Shown: piece after piece, positions 12,129 to 23,400 of the stretch
Position numbering within the stretch: position 1 is the stretch's first letter
Layout: each line of letters opens with the position of its first letter
Origin: Plantago elongata
Lineage: Eukaryota; Streptophyta; Magnoliopsida; Lamiales; Plantaginaceae
Reading direction: 5' to 3'
Assembly (NCBI GenBank): GCA_036897095.1
Contig: JAYMSP010001346.1
Span: forward strand, 1 to 33,129
DNA: 33,129 bases
Program-made: the position numbers and the translations under genes
The notes under the pieces: model-generated
The model's input: the letters and a program-made list of their open reading frames with translations, nothing else
What the model was told of the DNA's origin: nothing
Databases searched by the model: none

Positions 12129-14239
12129 AAACAACAATAATAGAATTAACGTTTTACAAAGATTTCAATGACAAGGACTAGATCTAAATTATTTTTTTAG
12201 TCGCTAAGAGGTGCATATCTATAAATTTGTATACATGCTTATGAGTCATGACGGGTGGACAAGAGAGAAAAATCTAGCAAATGTATGTATCTGCACTTAC
12301 TTCTTTAGATAGTCTCTCAATTTCAGCCGTCTGATGATCAATTGCATCGACTTGCTCACCGCAAAGACCAAGAAAACCAGTCTGTAAGTTGGAAATGCAT
12401 CAGACAACATAAATTTTTTAAAACAGGTGAAATAAACAACACACGAAAATAAATGGACCAATCAAAATAAGTTTGCTTGGAGTTGATATCAGTACCTTTG
12501 TGACAGGCCGATTTGATTGATTTCTAGCATATTTTAACTGGTAATAGTCAAGCCAATTTTGCTTACTCTTCTTCTCCTTGACCAGATCCGCAAGCTTATT
12601 GGCATTGATTACAACCTACATATACTTTCCAAGATCAGTTATATGGTACAGTGAGAGTAAACTCATGTTATGATAAATATTGAAAACAATGATGGCAATT
12701 TAGTGCGGGAAACCTGGTGAGTCAGATAATGATCTGGATGGTTGACCAAGAAAAAGTGCTCCACACATTCACCAACAGTTTCATCTTGGTCTGGTGGTAT
12801 GTTTTTAACAAGAACCTGAATACAAATTTTCAGCAGTATAAGTGATTGCATCACAGAGAATGTAATTGGGAAATTAACACACTAGCAAGCTCCTTAGATA
12901 TATATAGAGAGAAGGTTCATCAAACATCAAGATACATGATGACAACAAGCCATCTCCACAAGATTTTATACCATCATGCATGTCATAAGGCAGCAAAACA
13001 AATGGCTCTGAATAGCTGTTTTATAATAAGAGTATGGTTTATGTTTCCATTCACCCATGCTAAAATCTTTTGCGAGTAAGAAATTCTTCAGTATTTAGTA
13101 CTTAGTAGTTACAGTGTAATGACAGTTATGTACGCAGATGACGAACTGAATCAGAAGGGTTCATCAGCAATATTATATAGTCATAAGATTGATCAACAGG
13201 ACAACTAAACCTATAAAGATACTGCTTCTTACGGTGAATTGATCTGGTCGTCGTTTTTCAGAAGCAAGAAAGTGTAAGCGCATTGCTGCAACTGTAGCAT
13301 ATTCCTTCAGCAATGTATAGCATGTCCAGAAAGTAAAGGCATAAGCCATTACTATATGAGTCCAAAACCTATGAATGGCAGATTAAAGAGTCATAAATAT
13401 CCACCTTATAAGTAATAAAAAGTCACACTAATATGAATTGTCCAGAGGCACACACACACATGTGTGTGCGTGCTGTGTGCTTTATATAAATAGATGACTA
13501 TCTCATACATTATGAAGAAAATAATACTAATGTTTTTTTCAGTGTGAATTAAACCACAAAAAGAAACGAAAAACAGAAAACTCCAGGAAAATAGCATAAC
13601 ATTGTATGGAGGATCCTAAGTATCAGCCACATATAACCTCCAAACCTTTTTGATCCGTGCGGAATGTTTGAAATGGAGAGCTTGTCAATGTCACTGAACT
13701 GTAGATTGTCACTTTTTGAAAGCATTGCTAAGGTGTTGTTTGTCCAGTTGACAGGCACCAGAATTGCCCATGCAAGTAATGCAATGGGAACAAAGATCTT
13801 AAGCCTGCATAAGAAATGTGCAAAATCAACTGTTGCATCCACAAATTAAGAGCTACTTTTGGAGTATAAAGTTTCTGCAAGGTTAGCCAATAACCACAAC
13901 CAATGAATCAGATAATCATGCCTACCCCAGCAAGTAAATCCGCAAATAGACCACGGAGTCCAGTCCTGCATGATCAATAAGCTCCGCCTCGGGCATTCTC
14001 AGAGCATCTGGCACCCAATTCAGAAACCTGATATATGCCCTCCAGTCCAGATTGACAAACTTGCTCATAAGCGGACCAGAGTGAGTGGGACTGCTCCTCA
14101 ATCCCTTGAGGTACCATTTCGGAAAATAAACTCTATCGTTGAAAGGTTGAAGTCTTAATATGGCAAACGCCACAAGGAAAATAACTGCAGTAAGAATATT
14201 TATTCCTGCTGCAAGGCCTATTTCTAAGAAAGTCGCCAT
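9070..14239 (-). CDS. CSC1: OSCA/CSC1-like hyperosmolality-gated cation channel
   Basis: Eleven minus-strand exons join in frame to a 774-aa protein: 13926-14239, 13646-13804, 13233-13368, 12714-12815, 12496-12615, 12301-12381, 11496-11836, 10862-11107, 10162-10486, 9643-9876 and 9070-9336 (stop). The family forms membrane channels opened by osmotic or mechanical stress and passing Ca2+. The N-terminal helix is at residues 6-28, with two more in exons 2 and 3. Exons 4-7 encode the cytosolic RRM-like domain, ending in the hallmark AAFVSFKSRWAAAVCAQTQQ and then LAIPYVSLTIRR. The pore half carries SLIQGVLPGIALKIFLIVLP, SIPMKATFF-type and FNTGEPQIQLYFLLGLVYAV motifs, then FRHQIINVYNQEYESAAAFW. 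The tail is acidic (SDEDDEDIGLEE). Length and intron pattern fit the OSCA1 clade. No lesion seen; it looks functional. Confidence 0.95.
12098..12128. repeat. (CAA)n microsatellite in an OSCA intron
   Basis: A run of about ten ACA/CAA trinucleotides lies in the intron between exons 6 and 7 of the OSCA gene. It is non-coding and probably length-variable. Confidence 0.95.
13449..13480. repeat. (CA)n/(TG)n back-to-back microsatellite
   Basis: A CA run turns into a TG run (ACACACACACATGTGTGTGC), producing a near-palindromic, hairpin-capable stretch in the intron between OSCA exons 2 and 3. Confidence 0.85.
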
Positions 14240-14262
14240 CTCATGCTACAGCTCAAAGAAGT

Positions 14263-14890
14263 CCTGAAATTCACAGTAATCATAAAAACTTCAAATACTA
14301 GTGCAGAAAGATATGTTCTAGTTCAAAATTCAGATAACTAGCATCTTAATATCACCTACAATTAAATCAATTGCATTTCTAGAGCTGAAACAATTAGTTG
14401 AATACGAATATGAAAACTGAAAGCATATCAATCAGCTAACAAGTGAAGTAAGCAAAATCAATCAGGCACAAAGTACAGTAGTACACATAATAATCATATC
14501 ACAAAACCAGCTGCAATCTCAATTATGAGCTACCAAATTGTCCAGAAATCTCGTAAATTATTCTTTAAGAAGAACATTCAACAATCAGAACAAAGCGACC
14601 AAAACACAGAGAAAAACCTTCTCTACGATATTTCTAGACTCAACATAATCATTTCTGAGAAGCTAAAAAGAAAAGGAAAAAGAGTTGAACAGCTTGATGA
14701 AAATACTCACAGCTAATGGATCCAAGTATGAATAGATAGAATTGAGTAGTTGAATCAAAACTGCAAGCCAAGCAAAAACCTATACATACATTGAGTATAT
14801 GTATCGAAAAATGTAGCAGCAAAATGGGAGAATGAAAGAAGTGTGAGAAGAGAGAGATGTCCGTTATGTTTTTGTCAGATAGAAGAAATT
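14263..14890 (-). other. 5' UTR intron and first non-coding exon of the OSCA gene
   Basis: An acceptor (AATTTCAG) ends at 14264, just 24 bases upstream of the ATG at 14239. A matching donor (TTAGCT/GTGAGTATT) is at 14710-14709. The leader exon would run from 14711 to around 14890. Start of transcription is not determined. Confidence 0.5.
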
Positions 14891-14939
14891 TGGGGTAAAA
14901 TAGAAAAAACTCAAGTAGCAGCAATGGAGCAGTATTAAT

Positions 14940-16720
14940 TTACAGTGAGAATAAATTAAGATTTATAATAGGATTAGCAGTAGAGGTTTGACTATGGTTA
15001 TGACTTATCATTATTCTAATCCATATCAGTTTTATTTTGTAACATTATTTATATTTTTATTGAATTTTATATTTAAATAAATGAAGAGTAAGAATATTAA
15101 TTAATGCCTTACGTTAGTTGGGGATTTGAAGTGGAATATTTGAGCTTTGGTTTTACAGGGCAAGAAATGAATTGATGTGGAAAGATGTTTACTGCTGCTA
15201 ATTAATTATGTGTAATCAATAGTTTAAATGGTAATACGAACCTCTTTATTTACCGATTGATTTTGTCCACATGGCCCATGTGAATCATCCGGCTTACGAC
15301 TCTAACGGCTATTCTTTTCCCCCAAAAATTAAGTTTGAAATACTCCTATGATTGACACGTGTCTAATTTGAAAATTAATATAACCAAAAACTAAAATTAA
15401 AATTTCAAGAATAACTTGATCACATTAGTAAAGAATCGAAATACTTGATACTCAACAATAAAAAGCAATATGAAGTTTACCAACATTTTACATGTGCAAA
15501 ATAATGCGAGATGCTCCATTTTGGTTAGATCTGTTCATATTAAATGCTCTTCTGTAACCTTTTTCTTGCATATTTATTAACCCAACCATCCATCCGATCA
15601 ACATTTTTGTTTACATCTTGCCTGTTGACCATAATATATGAGCAATAAAGAATATGCGTTTTCTCGGCAATGTGAAATGACCAGTGATACATTTACATTG
15701 TTTCTTCTTATTGTTTGCAAACTAGTATCAATTGTGATCAACTGATTAATTATTGTCCACGTTCAAATTAGCTGACGTTTAGAAACCAAACCAATTCATC
15801 CTATGATTTGTTATTCTAAACAACAAGTTAGATTTCACGGGTTTGCGTGGCATTCTTTCACTTGCAGCTGAATAAAAAACATGTATCGTACAATCTGTTT
15901 TATGTTTTAACACTCTCCACTATTACTTGGGCTTCATTCAGATTGCAATTGCAAATTTAAAGTTAGAACCAAGCACATACATCTGCAAAATAACTTAGTG
16001 TTAAATATGATAAGGTACGTGTTCGCCATCCGCATATCAAATTTCTGAGGTATGGTTAACTGATCAATTATTGGAAGCATATATTAGTGCTGCTCTAATC
16101 CGTTTGACAAGAAGATGATGCTATTGTGATTCTAGTTTTGTGAAACTAATCGGCATACAAGCATATAATTATATAAAGGCCAAGAAAATGCGAGGAAAAA
16201 CAAAGCAATATCTATATACTATCTGTCTACCTGTGGAATCATGCTTATACTCAACCAATACATTGTTCTTTGAATAAAGGCTAGTCCTGATCTCTATGGT
16301 ACTTAAGAACAACATTAAGTGGTTATAATTTCATAACTACAAAACCATAAACTTGAACAACATCATGTAGATCAAGATAGCTTTTATCATGATGACATTA
16401 AGTGTCTAGAGTTTGGTCTTCATACCAGTGGATGTTCCAATCCTCAGATTATCAGAACATCATAATTTTGTCATAGACCTGTTAGCATTATATGCTTCAA
16501 CTCTATAACCAAGTAACATTTTCGCAGAAATACCATATAGTCAAAGCTCCATCATGTTCAAATTAAAAAAAAGCATGGAAACTAGTCACCGAAAAGATTA
16601 TGAAATAATAATATATTGCAAACAAGAGAAATTCAATATGTTCTAATCCCGCAAATGGAATATAAACCATGGGATGTTGAAACTGTTGCAGAATTTACAA
16701 ATATATGATGAACTTACACT
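14940..16720. other. Intergenic spacer with a diverged internal duplication
   Basis: AT-rich spacer between the OSCA leader and LysM copy A. No kinase exons that could belong to copy A were found on the minus strand. Two related blocks, around 15500-15560 and 16450-16510, share a degenerate core (GATCTGTTCATATTAAATGC against GACCTGTTAGCATTATATGC). Their minus-strand translations are similar (GYRRAFNMNRSN and GYRVEAYNANRSM) but contain stops nearby. The source is not recognised. Confidence 0.45.
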
Positions 16721-16726
16721 CAGCTA

Positions 16727-18703
16727 CTCTCGTTCGGAAGGGCCCAATATGTGGCTTCTGCCGCATCAAAATCCACCTGCCCCATCTCCAATAGTTTGGA
16801 ACAGCTCTGAATCAGCTGCAGAAAAAATAGTTTAGTAAGATGCACTCCTCAGATTAAGTCATAGCAATGACCTTAGCAGCAGGGAGCAAGCTAGGATGCA
16901 CCAACTAACCAACAGTTTTGATTGTTAAACTGATGGTCCTGGTTTTTATTGTCATCAGGTTTGGTTATTCTCGCCCGTTTTCAGTTATAACCCAAATTCA
17001 TAATAAATCACAGATGACAAACTGAGACTTGACAAAACATAGTATGTCTACATCTATTCATGTGGCCTTCTTTCCAGGTTACATTTTTTAAAGACTTGGG
17101 GACTTCTATATATATTGTTGATTGTCGACTAGAAGCTAAGTTGTGATCCTAAAAACAATAGTTGATTTAGCTCTATGGTATAATGTTATAATTTCCAACC
17201 TAATAAGACCAATTGCGTTCAGGAAAAAGTTGAGAAATTGAGACAAGAACATTACCTTGTAAACTGCCTATTCTTTGGCTGACGGAGGGTGATTCGGTGA
17301 CATTTCTCTGTCTGTTGATGGAAAAATATAAGCACGCTAAGATAACACCCGCTAATACGACTGCTCCAATTGATATACCAGCAATTGCTCCTCCAGATAA
17401 TCCTCCTGGTACAAAGCACTTTTAGATAGACTATATTGTAGAATTGAGAAGGTCTGAAGGTGTATATTCTTTTATCAAGCCACATTGATTAATCTCAATT
17501 ATAAAAAGGACTCGTACCACTTGATCTGCAGAGAAAAGGGCATAGTGTAAGTTACAGAAAGTGAAACAGAACCAAATTCATCAGAATTAACATCTAGCTA
17601 GTACGAACTAGATACCTTGATGGCTTCTGATCCGGTGGCGAATTTTGACCTGCATTGAGTAACAGGCAAACACATCAACAGCAGTTACTCAAGGGATTTT
17701 ACTTGCTAATATCACGCTCTAGCCTCTAGTACTATACGTGTTGCAGGCTTGCAGCTATCATTTGTGCGTTTCAAGTTTCAAGCAGATAAGATTGCACAAA
17801 AATATTGATACATTATTGGAGGGGAAAAATAGAGTCCTCTTACCGCTCAGACGACTGCAAAAAGAAAAGGTAAAGTCATCAGATGTGATTAATACTAATT
17901 CATGAAACTGAATCAATGACAGTTAAAAGGCAGCAGTAGGTGCACCTCAGTGGTGGAAACGTCCCATTTTGATCTGCATCCAACAAAATCAGAACATCAA
18001 CTAATTTACTAAATAGCTTATACTCAATATTCAAACATAGAGCGTGGACGACCAGGCTCAAGCAAAGTCTAAAAGACTAACTTACCTCTTCCTGGAACGA
18101 AAACTAGACCACTTCCACTGCTAAAATCCACCCCAGGATTGTAATCTTGCAACAAACTTTGAGGAAGGTCGATATGATCTGCTATCCATGCCAGGCCCTG
18201 ACCACGGCGAAGAGGATATGTCACAAACAGCCCATAATCACCAGACACTTCTCTATTCCCACACGAACAATTCACCGTAACATTCAGCTTGGCATCATCA
18301 GGAATGTTACCAGGCGGGTAACTGTTAAAATTCCTCATCATATCCTCTGTTGTGAAATTAGAATAATAAAGCTGTGCTATGAGCTATTAAACATTGCCTG
18401 GCCTGTATTATTAAGGAAACTGATGAGCCATAAACTCATTACCAATACAACCACACGAAATGGGACGTTCAGTCTGCTGCTGATGTAAATGGAATTCGGA
18501 TCAGTGATCTGGGGATTGTAGCTAAGTATACCACTGATCTTGGTCGAAAAGTACGAGGAGATGGACCAAAGATTCGAACCGTTCCATACGTAGTAAGAAG
18601 CCAATGCATCGCAATCTTCACTGCACTGGGGTTCTACTCTAACGCATGAAATCAATATCCAGAGAAATAAGATTACAAATCACGTTCTTCCACTAGCTCC
18701 CAT
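16727..18703 (-). pseudogene. LYK: LysM receptor-like kinase copy A, decayed and kinase-less
   Basis: Ectodomain exon 18086-18703 is followed by linker exons 17946-17973, 17844-17854, 17616-17649 and 17518-17525 and a TM exon 17256-17405 (LSGGAIAGISIGAVVLAGVI). This is the exon order of the neighbouring copy B. Defects: the ATG at 18703 is followed by TGA as codon 8 (18682-18680), inside the signal peptide; one base is missing near 18457-18461, so the frame breaks at the first CxC motif (SCGC readable only in another frame); further stops lie at 18365-18415. The frame is good again from 18341 (NSYPPGNIPD to GSGLVFVPGR). The only kinase trace is 16727-16815, where TIGDGAGGF in one frame and DAAEATYWAL in the next recall the glycine-loop exon. 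All later kinase exons are absent. Probably non-functional. Confidence 0.85.
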
Positions 18704-19336
18704 AGTTAATTTCTAGTCTTAAACTCTTAATTGTGTGGGAGAAGGAATAATTGCCGTTAATTATGTAGATGGAGATTCTTTAACAATCAATAGTTTTATT
18801 AAACGATTGTTAATTGACTAAAATATCTTAATTCTTAATTAATTTGGAAGTTTACAAACATAGAATGATAGAAATGTACGTATTATTCTCTGTTTTATAT
18901 GCAGGGCGGCAGCCGGCAAGAGTGACGTCTGTAAATAATAAATTGCTCAAGCATGAAGCTTCCATAAATTTTCCTGCTTTTTTCCGGGTAAGTACACTAA
19001 ATGGTTCATACTCTCATTGTAAAGAATCGAAGATTATCAAGTGGATTCGGGGATGTAGGGTTATTTTTTATCCGAACCACGTAAAGTTTTGTGTTCTTTG
19101 ATTACTTGCTTTGATTGTTCGATTGAGTGCTTTAATTGGTTGAATTGAAGAATTTGTAACAAGTGGCAGTGTATGTGGAACAGGGGTTTTACTCTGATTG
19201 ATTCGACGATTTTCTCATTATACCATTGAAGCTTGTTTGTGTGTTTATCTGTATACGATGGGATCTGTTTACAGGCTCTAATAATTCTCTTCTTTGGAAA
19301 GTGAAAGATTCATGCTATATAAATCGAGTCATCGTA

Positions 19337-20168
19337 CAGTAAAATCTCTATAAATTAATATTCGATAAATTAATAATTTCGATAAAATTAATAATTTATC
19401 CGATTTTAAGTTGAGACCAGTATAAAATTGGCCCCCAATCAACAAAATAATAAGATAATAACTTTTTTAAAATTCAAGTGTATATATAATGATCCCAACG
19501 AAACCATAAATTAATATATATATATATATATATACACACTTCAAAATTCTAAGATTGTCTAATGAAAAATGAATCTATAATCACTTGGTTTTTTAATAAA
19601 CTTCAAATTCATATTGAGTTCATCTTTGAATTTACCCATTGCACTTGAAATTTGGGGCGTTGTATTCTCATATTGTAACAAAAGTTGTGAAGGATTGTTG
19701 CCACTTGCAATGCTTCATTTCGAGTGACTGGTTCCAAAGCTACTGAAATCATCCTCAACTTTGTCATCGGCCGGATTTTGAATGGTATCCGCCACAATTT
19801 CTTCAATGCTTTGAACCTCAAAACAATCATTATTTTCACCTAGATAATCTAGCAATTTTTACGTTGGTACCATAGACCAATTTTTTGGTACATGAATTAA
19901 CTTTTACTTATTAAAAAACAATGAACTTGACAAATTCAATTAACTTGTAAAAGTAAATTCGTAGAATGTTAATTGGAATTTAATTTTGTGATTTATTTTA
20001 CATCTCTAACTAATATACATTGTAACTAGTATATTGAACTTGAAAGTGTAAAAGTCATACGTAAAACCTCTTTAAATTAATAATTATTAATTTATCGATA
20101 TAATAATATCTCGTTACATTAATAAAATATTTTGATCCCAACATTATTAATTTATAGTGGTTTTACTG
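19337..20168 (-). mobile_element. Pogo/Emigrant-Lemi1-like DNA transposon, non-autonomous remnant
   Basis: The ends form inverted repeats: CAGTAAAATCTCTATAAATT on the left and the reverse complement of AATTTATAGTGGTTTTACTG on the right, with two mismatches over 20 bases. Both are flanked by the dinucleotide TA, the target preferred by the Tc1/mariner-pogo group. Terminal CAGTAAAACCTCTATAAATT-type repeats are known from plant Emigrant and Lemi1 elements. Within 832 bp only a broken C-terminal piece of a transposase remains. The element sits inside a copia gag relic, so it arrived later. Confidence 0.82.
19559..19852 (-). pseudogene. Broken C-terminal fragment of a pogo-type transposase
   Basis: Two minus-strand frames are needed. 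One gives FEVQSIEEIVADTIQNPADD up to about 19730, then a second frame gives EPVTRNEALQVATILHNF, and after a one-base loss near 19680-19684 the first frame resumes as LLQYENTTPQ and DELNMNLKFIKKP, ending at TAG 19561-19559. This order (acidic spacer, then TREALQ..TLHNFLLQ) is what I recall from the C-termini of plant pogo/tigger-type transposases. The catalytic DDE region is absent. Confidence 0.55.
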
Positions 20169-20471
20169 TATGTGACCAAGTCACCTCCTAATCAGTTGTA
20201 CATGAAACAAAGGCTATATTCATACAAAATGTCTGAAGAGAAGAGCATCTTTAATCAAATGGGGGAGGAATTTAACATGATCATAGATGATCCGGAGAAT
20301 ATAGAGGATAAAGAGACTGGTGACGAAGATCAAGCTATTTTACTGCTTGATGATGCATGAAAAAACACCATTTTCTTCCTCTATTTTCCATTTTGGGATG
20401 TTTCAATTTCCACTTCACATCATATTGACTAGAACATTACTGCAAACTAGGTTAAAAAAAAAATTGAAGTT

Positions 20472-23400
20472 TCACGTAGAATAATTGCTCAATGAGCTAC
20501 TATCTTGTTGGTAGAAACTGTCCAGGATTTGGTTTTCAAAGCATTGGATGCTCCAATCTTCTGCCAGAGGTGACAGCGCCATCAGTTCAACTACAACTGA
20601 TCTCATGCTTGGCCTGAATTGAGGATTTTCATGTGTACAAGCTTTCGCAAGACGAGCCACCTGCAGAAACAACACACAGTAAGCATTATATATTAAAAGA
20701 CGAACATCACTTAATTTTGTGATTAAATTTATCTACTTGTACCTTAGAGATTGAATCGAGAGGAAGCTCATTTCCCATACTTGGATCAACAAGTGTCCTT
20801 AAGCTTTCCATTTGATCTTGTTGCTCCTGAAAAGCCTCCTCAAACTACATATGGAATTGTCAATGGAACAACAAATAACAATCTGATAAGCGTTTCTGCT
20901 GAAGGGCTTTGATAATCAGTGTGGATCACCTACCCAGCAAATACTCCACTGTATACTCCATCTTTTTAATTGGACAATTGTCAATATTAATACAAATTAA
21001 CTACAAAAAAAAGTAACCATGGTAGATCAAATTTCTCTATATTTCTTACTAAATATAGGTGGTGTTCATTCTAACCTTAACAACGTCAATTCCTATTTAT
21101 AATTATTATTTTTAAATATATACCTTTTTCATATTAGATTATTGAATACATAAAAAAAATTATTACGGAGAGCTACGTTTAATAATTTTATTAGTTCGTT
21201 TAATAATAATAATTAGATATTGCTATGTTGAAAACTAAGCAACCTTTCAAATTTAATGCATATCGTAAATATCTAAATGTTTGTTGCACTAATTTCAGTA
21301 ATGTATAATTGAAATGTTTTGTCTAATGTTAATGGAAAAATAATTTTTTTCATAAATTCCGTTGAGAGTCCAATTAGTAATATTGAATATATAAAGAAAA
21401 TTAAATTGAAAAAAGAAGTTTTAATTTACGAAATAAAATCAATACAAAATAGAATTATATTATACAATAGAATTATGCAATTGATTTAATTATGGGATAG
21501 TGGAGATGGAGAAATGTATATCTAAATCAATAATGTATTAATTTACTAAATTGTACCTATTTTTAGTAGATTGTAAAAGAAAAGATTTCATTAATTATGG
21601 TTGTTTGATTATATTTTATTTGAATTAATTGTGCCAAGTGGTCAAATAAGAAAGATGGGGTATATTGTGGGGTATTTTATGTGGGGTATGAAATTGAACA
21701 TGGACAGACATACCAGAGAGACAAGACCGATTGATTCTTGTGAAGATTCATTTGTCTTGACAATAGCTTTTTTTCCTGATATCAATTGGTACAGAACAAC
21801 ACCAAAAGCATATACGTCTGTTTTTTGAGATAGATCACCGTACCGTAAGTATCTGTGTGAAAGACAGCCATCAATAAGTTACTTGTCATTCTTCAGAAGC
21901 AAAATTGATATCATAAGATAATTACTCAACTTACTCTAGAGGCATGTATCCACGAGTACCCACAAGGCGTGTCTGTGAAGGATTACCCCCCACTTCAGTC
22001 AGCTTTGCAAGGCCGAAATCAGCAACCTGGACAACATGTCACGAAAAGCCTAAATATTTTTGTGAATATCTAAAAAGTTCAACACTTGAAGTAATTTATT
22101 TATCACCTTGGCTCGGAAGTTCTTGTCAATCAGAATATTATCAGACTTAATATCACGGTGAATATATACTGGAACTGTGCTCTCATGGATGTATTCGAGT
22201 CCTCTGGCAGAATCTAGGGCTATTAGCACCCTGGTAGACCAAGGCAGTGGTTCCACTCCTGAAATGAAATGATAAATTTACCAGTCATATAGAATCATTG
22301 CAGGAAAATAAGATGCCTAGCTGTTTCCTTCTAGTTTCAACATTGGTTTCATTTACCGTTCTTGCATAAATGTTGGCTAAGATTTCCATTGTCAATGAAC
22401 TCATAAACCAGAAACAAGGATCCATCAACGCAGTATCCTAACAAACGCACCTGCATTTATTTCAAAGGATGTATACTTTTACTGGGAAGTTAGATCTGAA
22501 ACTTATATATCTCTTTAAATTTCGAAGCAGGTCTTTAAATCAATTGGACTCAGCTAAACAAATGATAATTAATCTTCAAAGCATAATCCTCAAAATGCTA
22601 AACTAGGTCGAACTGTATATAACTTGGAAGTGCACTTTACCAAGTTTACATGGTGAACACGTGTTAAAACGTTCAGCTCAGCCAGGAACTCCTTAGATGC
22701 TTGAGTATCCATTTTCTTGATAGCTGCTTTCTGTACTTTGAAGAGACATTGATATATGATCAAATCACTATAACATATTGAGAAAGGAGGAATAAAAGAC
22801 TTTTAAATTAAATACTGTAGAGTGTAGATACTAAAGGCAACTTAACAAATTCCAAGACAAACATAGTATCATAATTTTCAGATCTTAACGACAAACCTCG
22901 CCCCTTAACTCTCCATAAAAAACAGATGCAAAGCCACCTTGCCCGATTTTATGCGATAAACTGAAATCATCTGTCGCTGCAGATAGTTCGTTGTACGTGT
23001 ACTCCAATGATTTATCCAAGGTGATGCCATCCATCATGTTCTCTGCTAAAATGAAAGCACAAACAATAATATTATGTCAGAAGCTTGGATTTGCAATTTT
23101 GGTTTTATACTAGATATTCGATATGGCCATATAACAATTCAGAGGACTGATAGCTTTCAGGATATTCACACTGTCCTTTGGCAAGTGCTCTAGAATCTCA
23201 AAAAAAACATTACTCTGGTTGTGCTTTGCTTCTTCTGGCCGTGTAACCAATTTGCATGCGACATATAGGCATATAGAAAAAGAAGTTGCTCCAACGACTG
23301 CTGCAACTGATATAGCCACAATGGCTCCTCCGGAGAGTTCTGCAAAGAATCCTTTCTTATAAATAAGCTGATAATAAATTGAAGACAAATGCTATACATT

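Larger units (their letters stand above)
18990..20360 (+). mobile_element. Copia retrotransposon relic (LTR end plus gag pieces), split by a pogo element
   Basis: Plus strand. Near 19040-19180 the sequence resembles the end of a copia LTR and a degraded primer-binding region (AACAAGTGGCAGTG). At about 19290-19315 translation gives LLWKVKD, like the N-terminal gag motif LWKVKM. After the pogo insertion, 20170-20342 reads VTKSPPNQLYMKQRLYSYKM, then a segment with IIDDPENIEDKETGDEDQAILLL, which matches the UBN2-type gag core. The piece stops at a TGA at 20358. Protease, integrase and reverse transcriptase are missing. The gag similarity at 20170-20342 is clear; the LTR part is tentative. Confidence 0.65.

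Noticed and set aside
18844..19101. 85-codon open frame between LysM copy A and the pogo element
   Set aside because: It overlaps the LTR-like part of the copia relic and has no recognisable domain.
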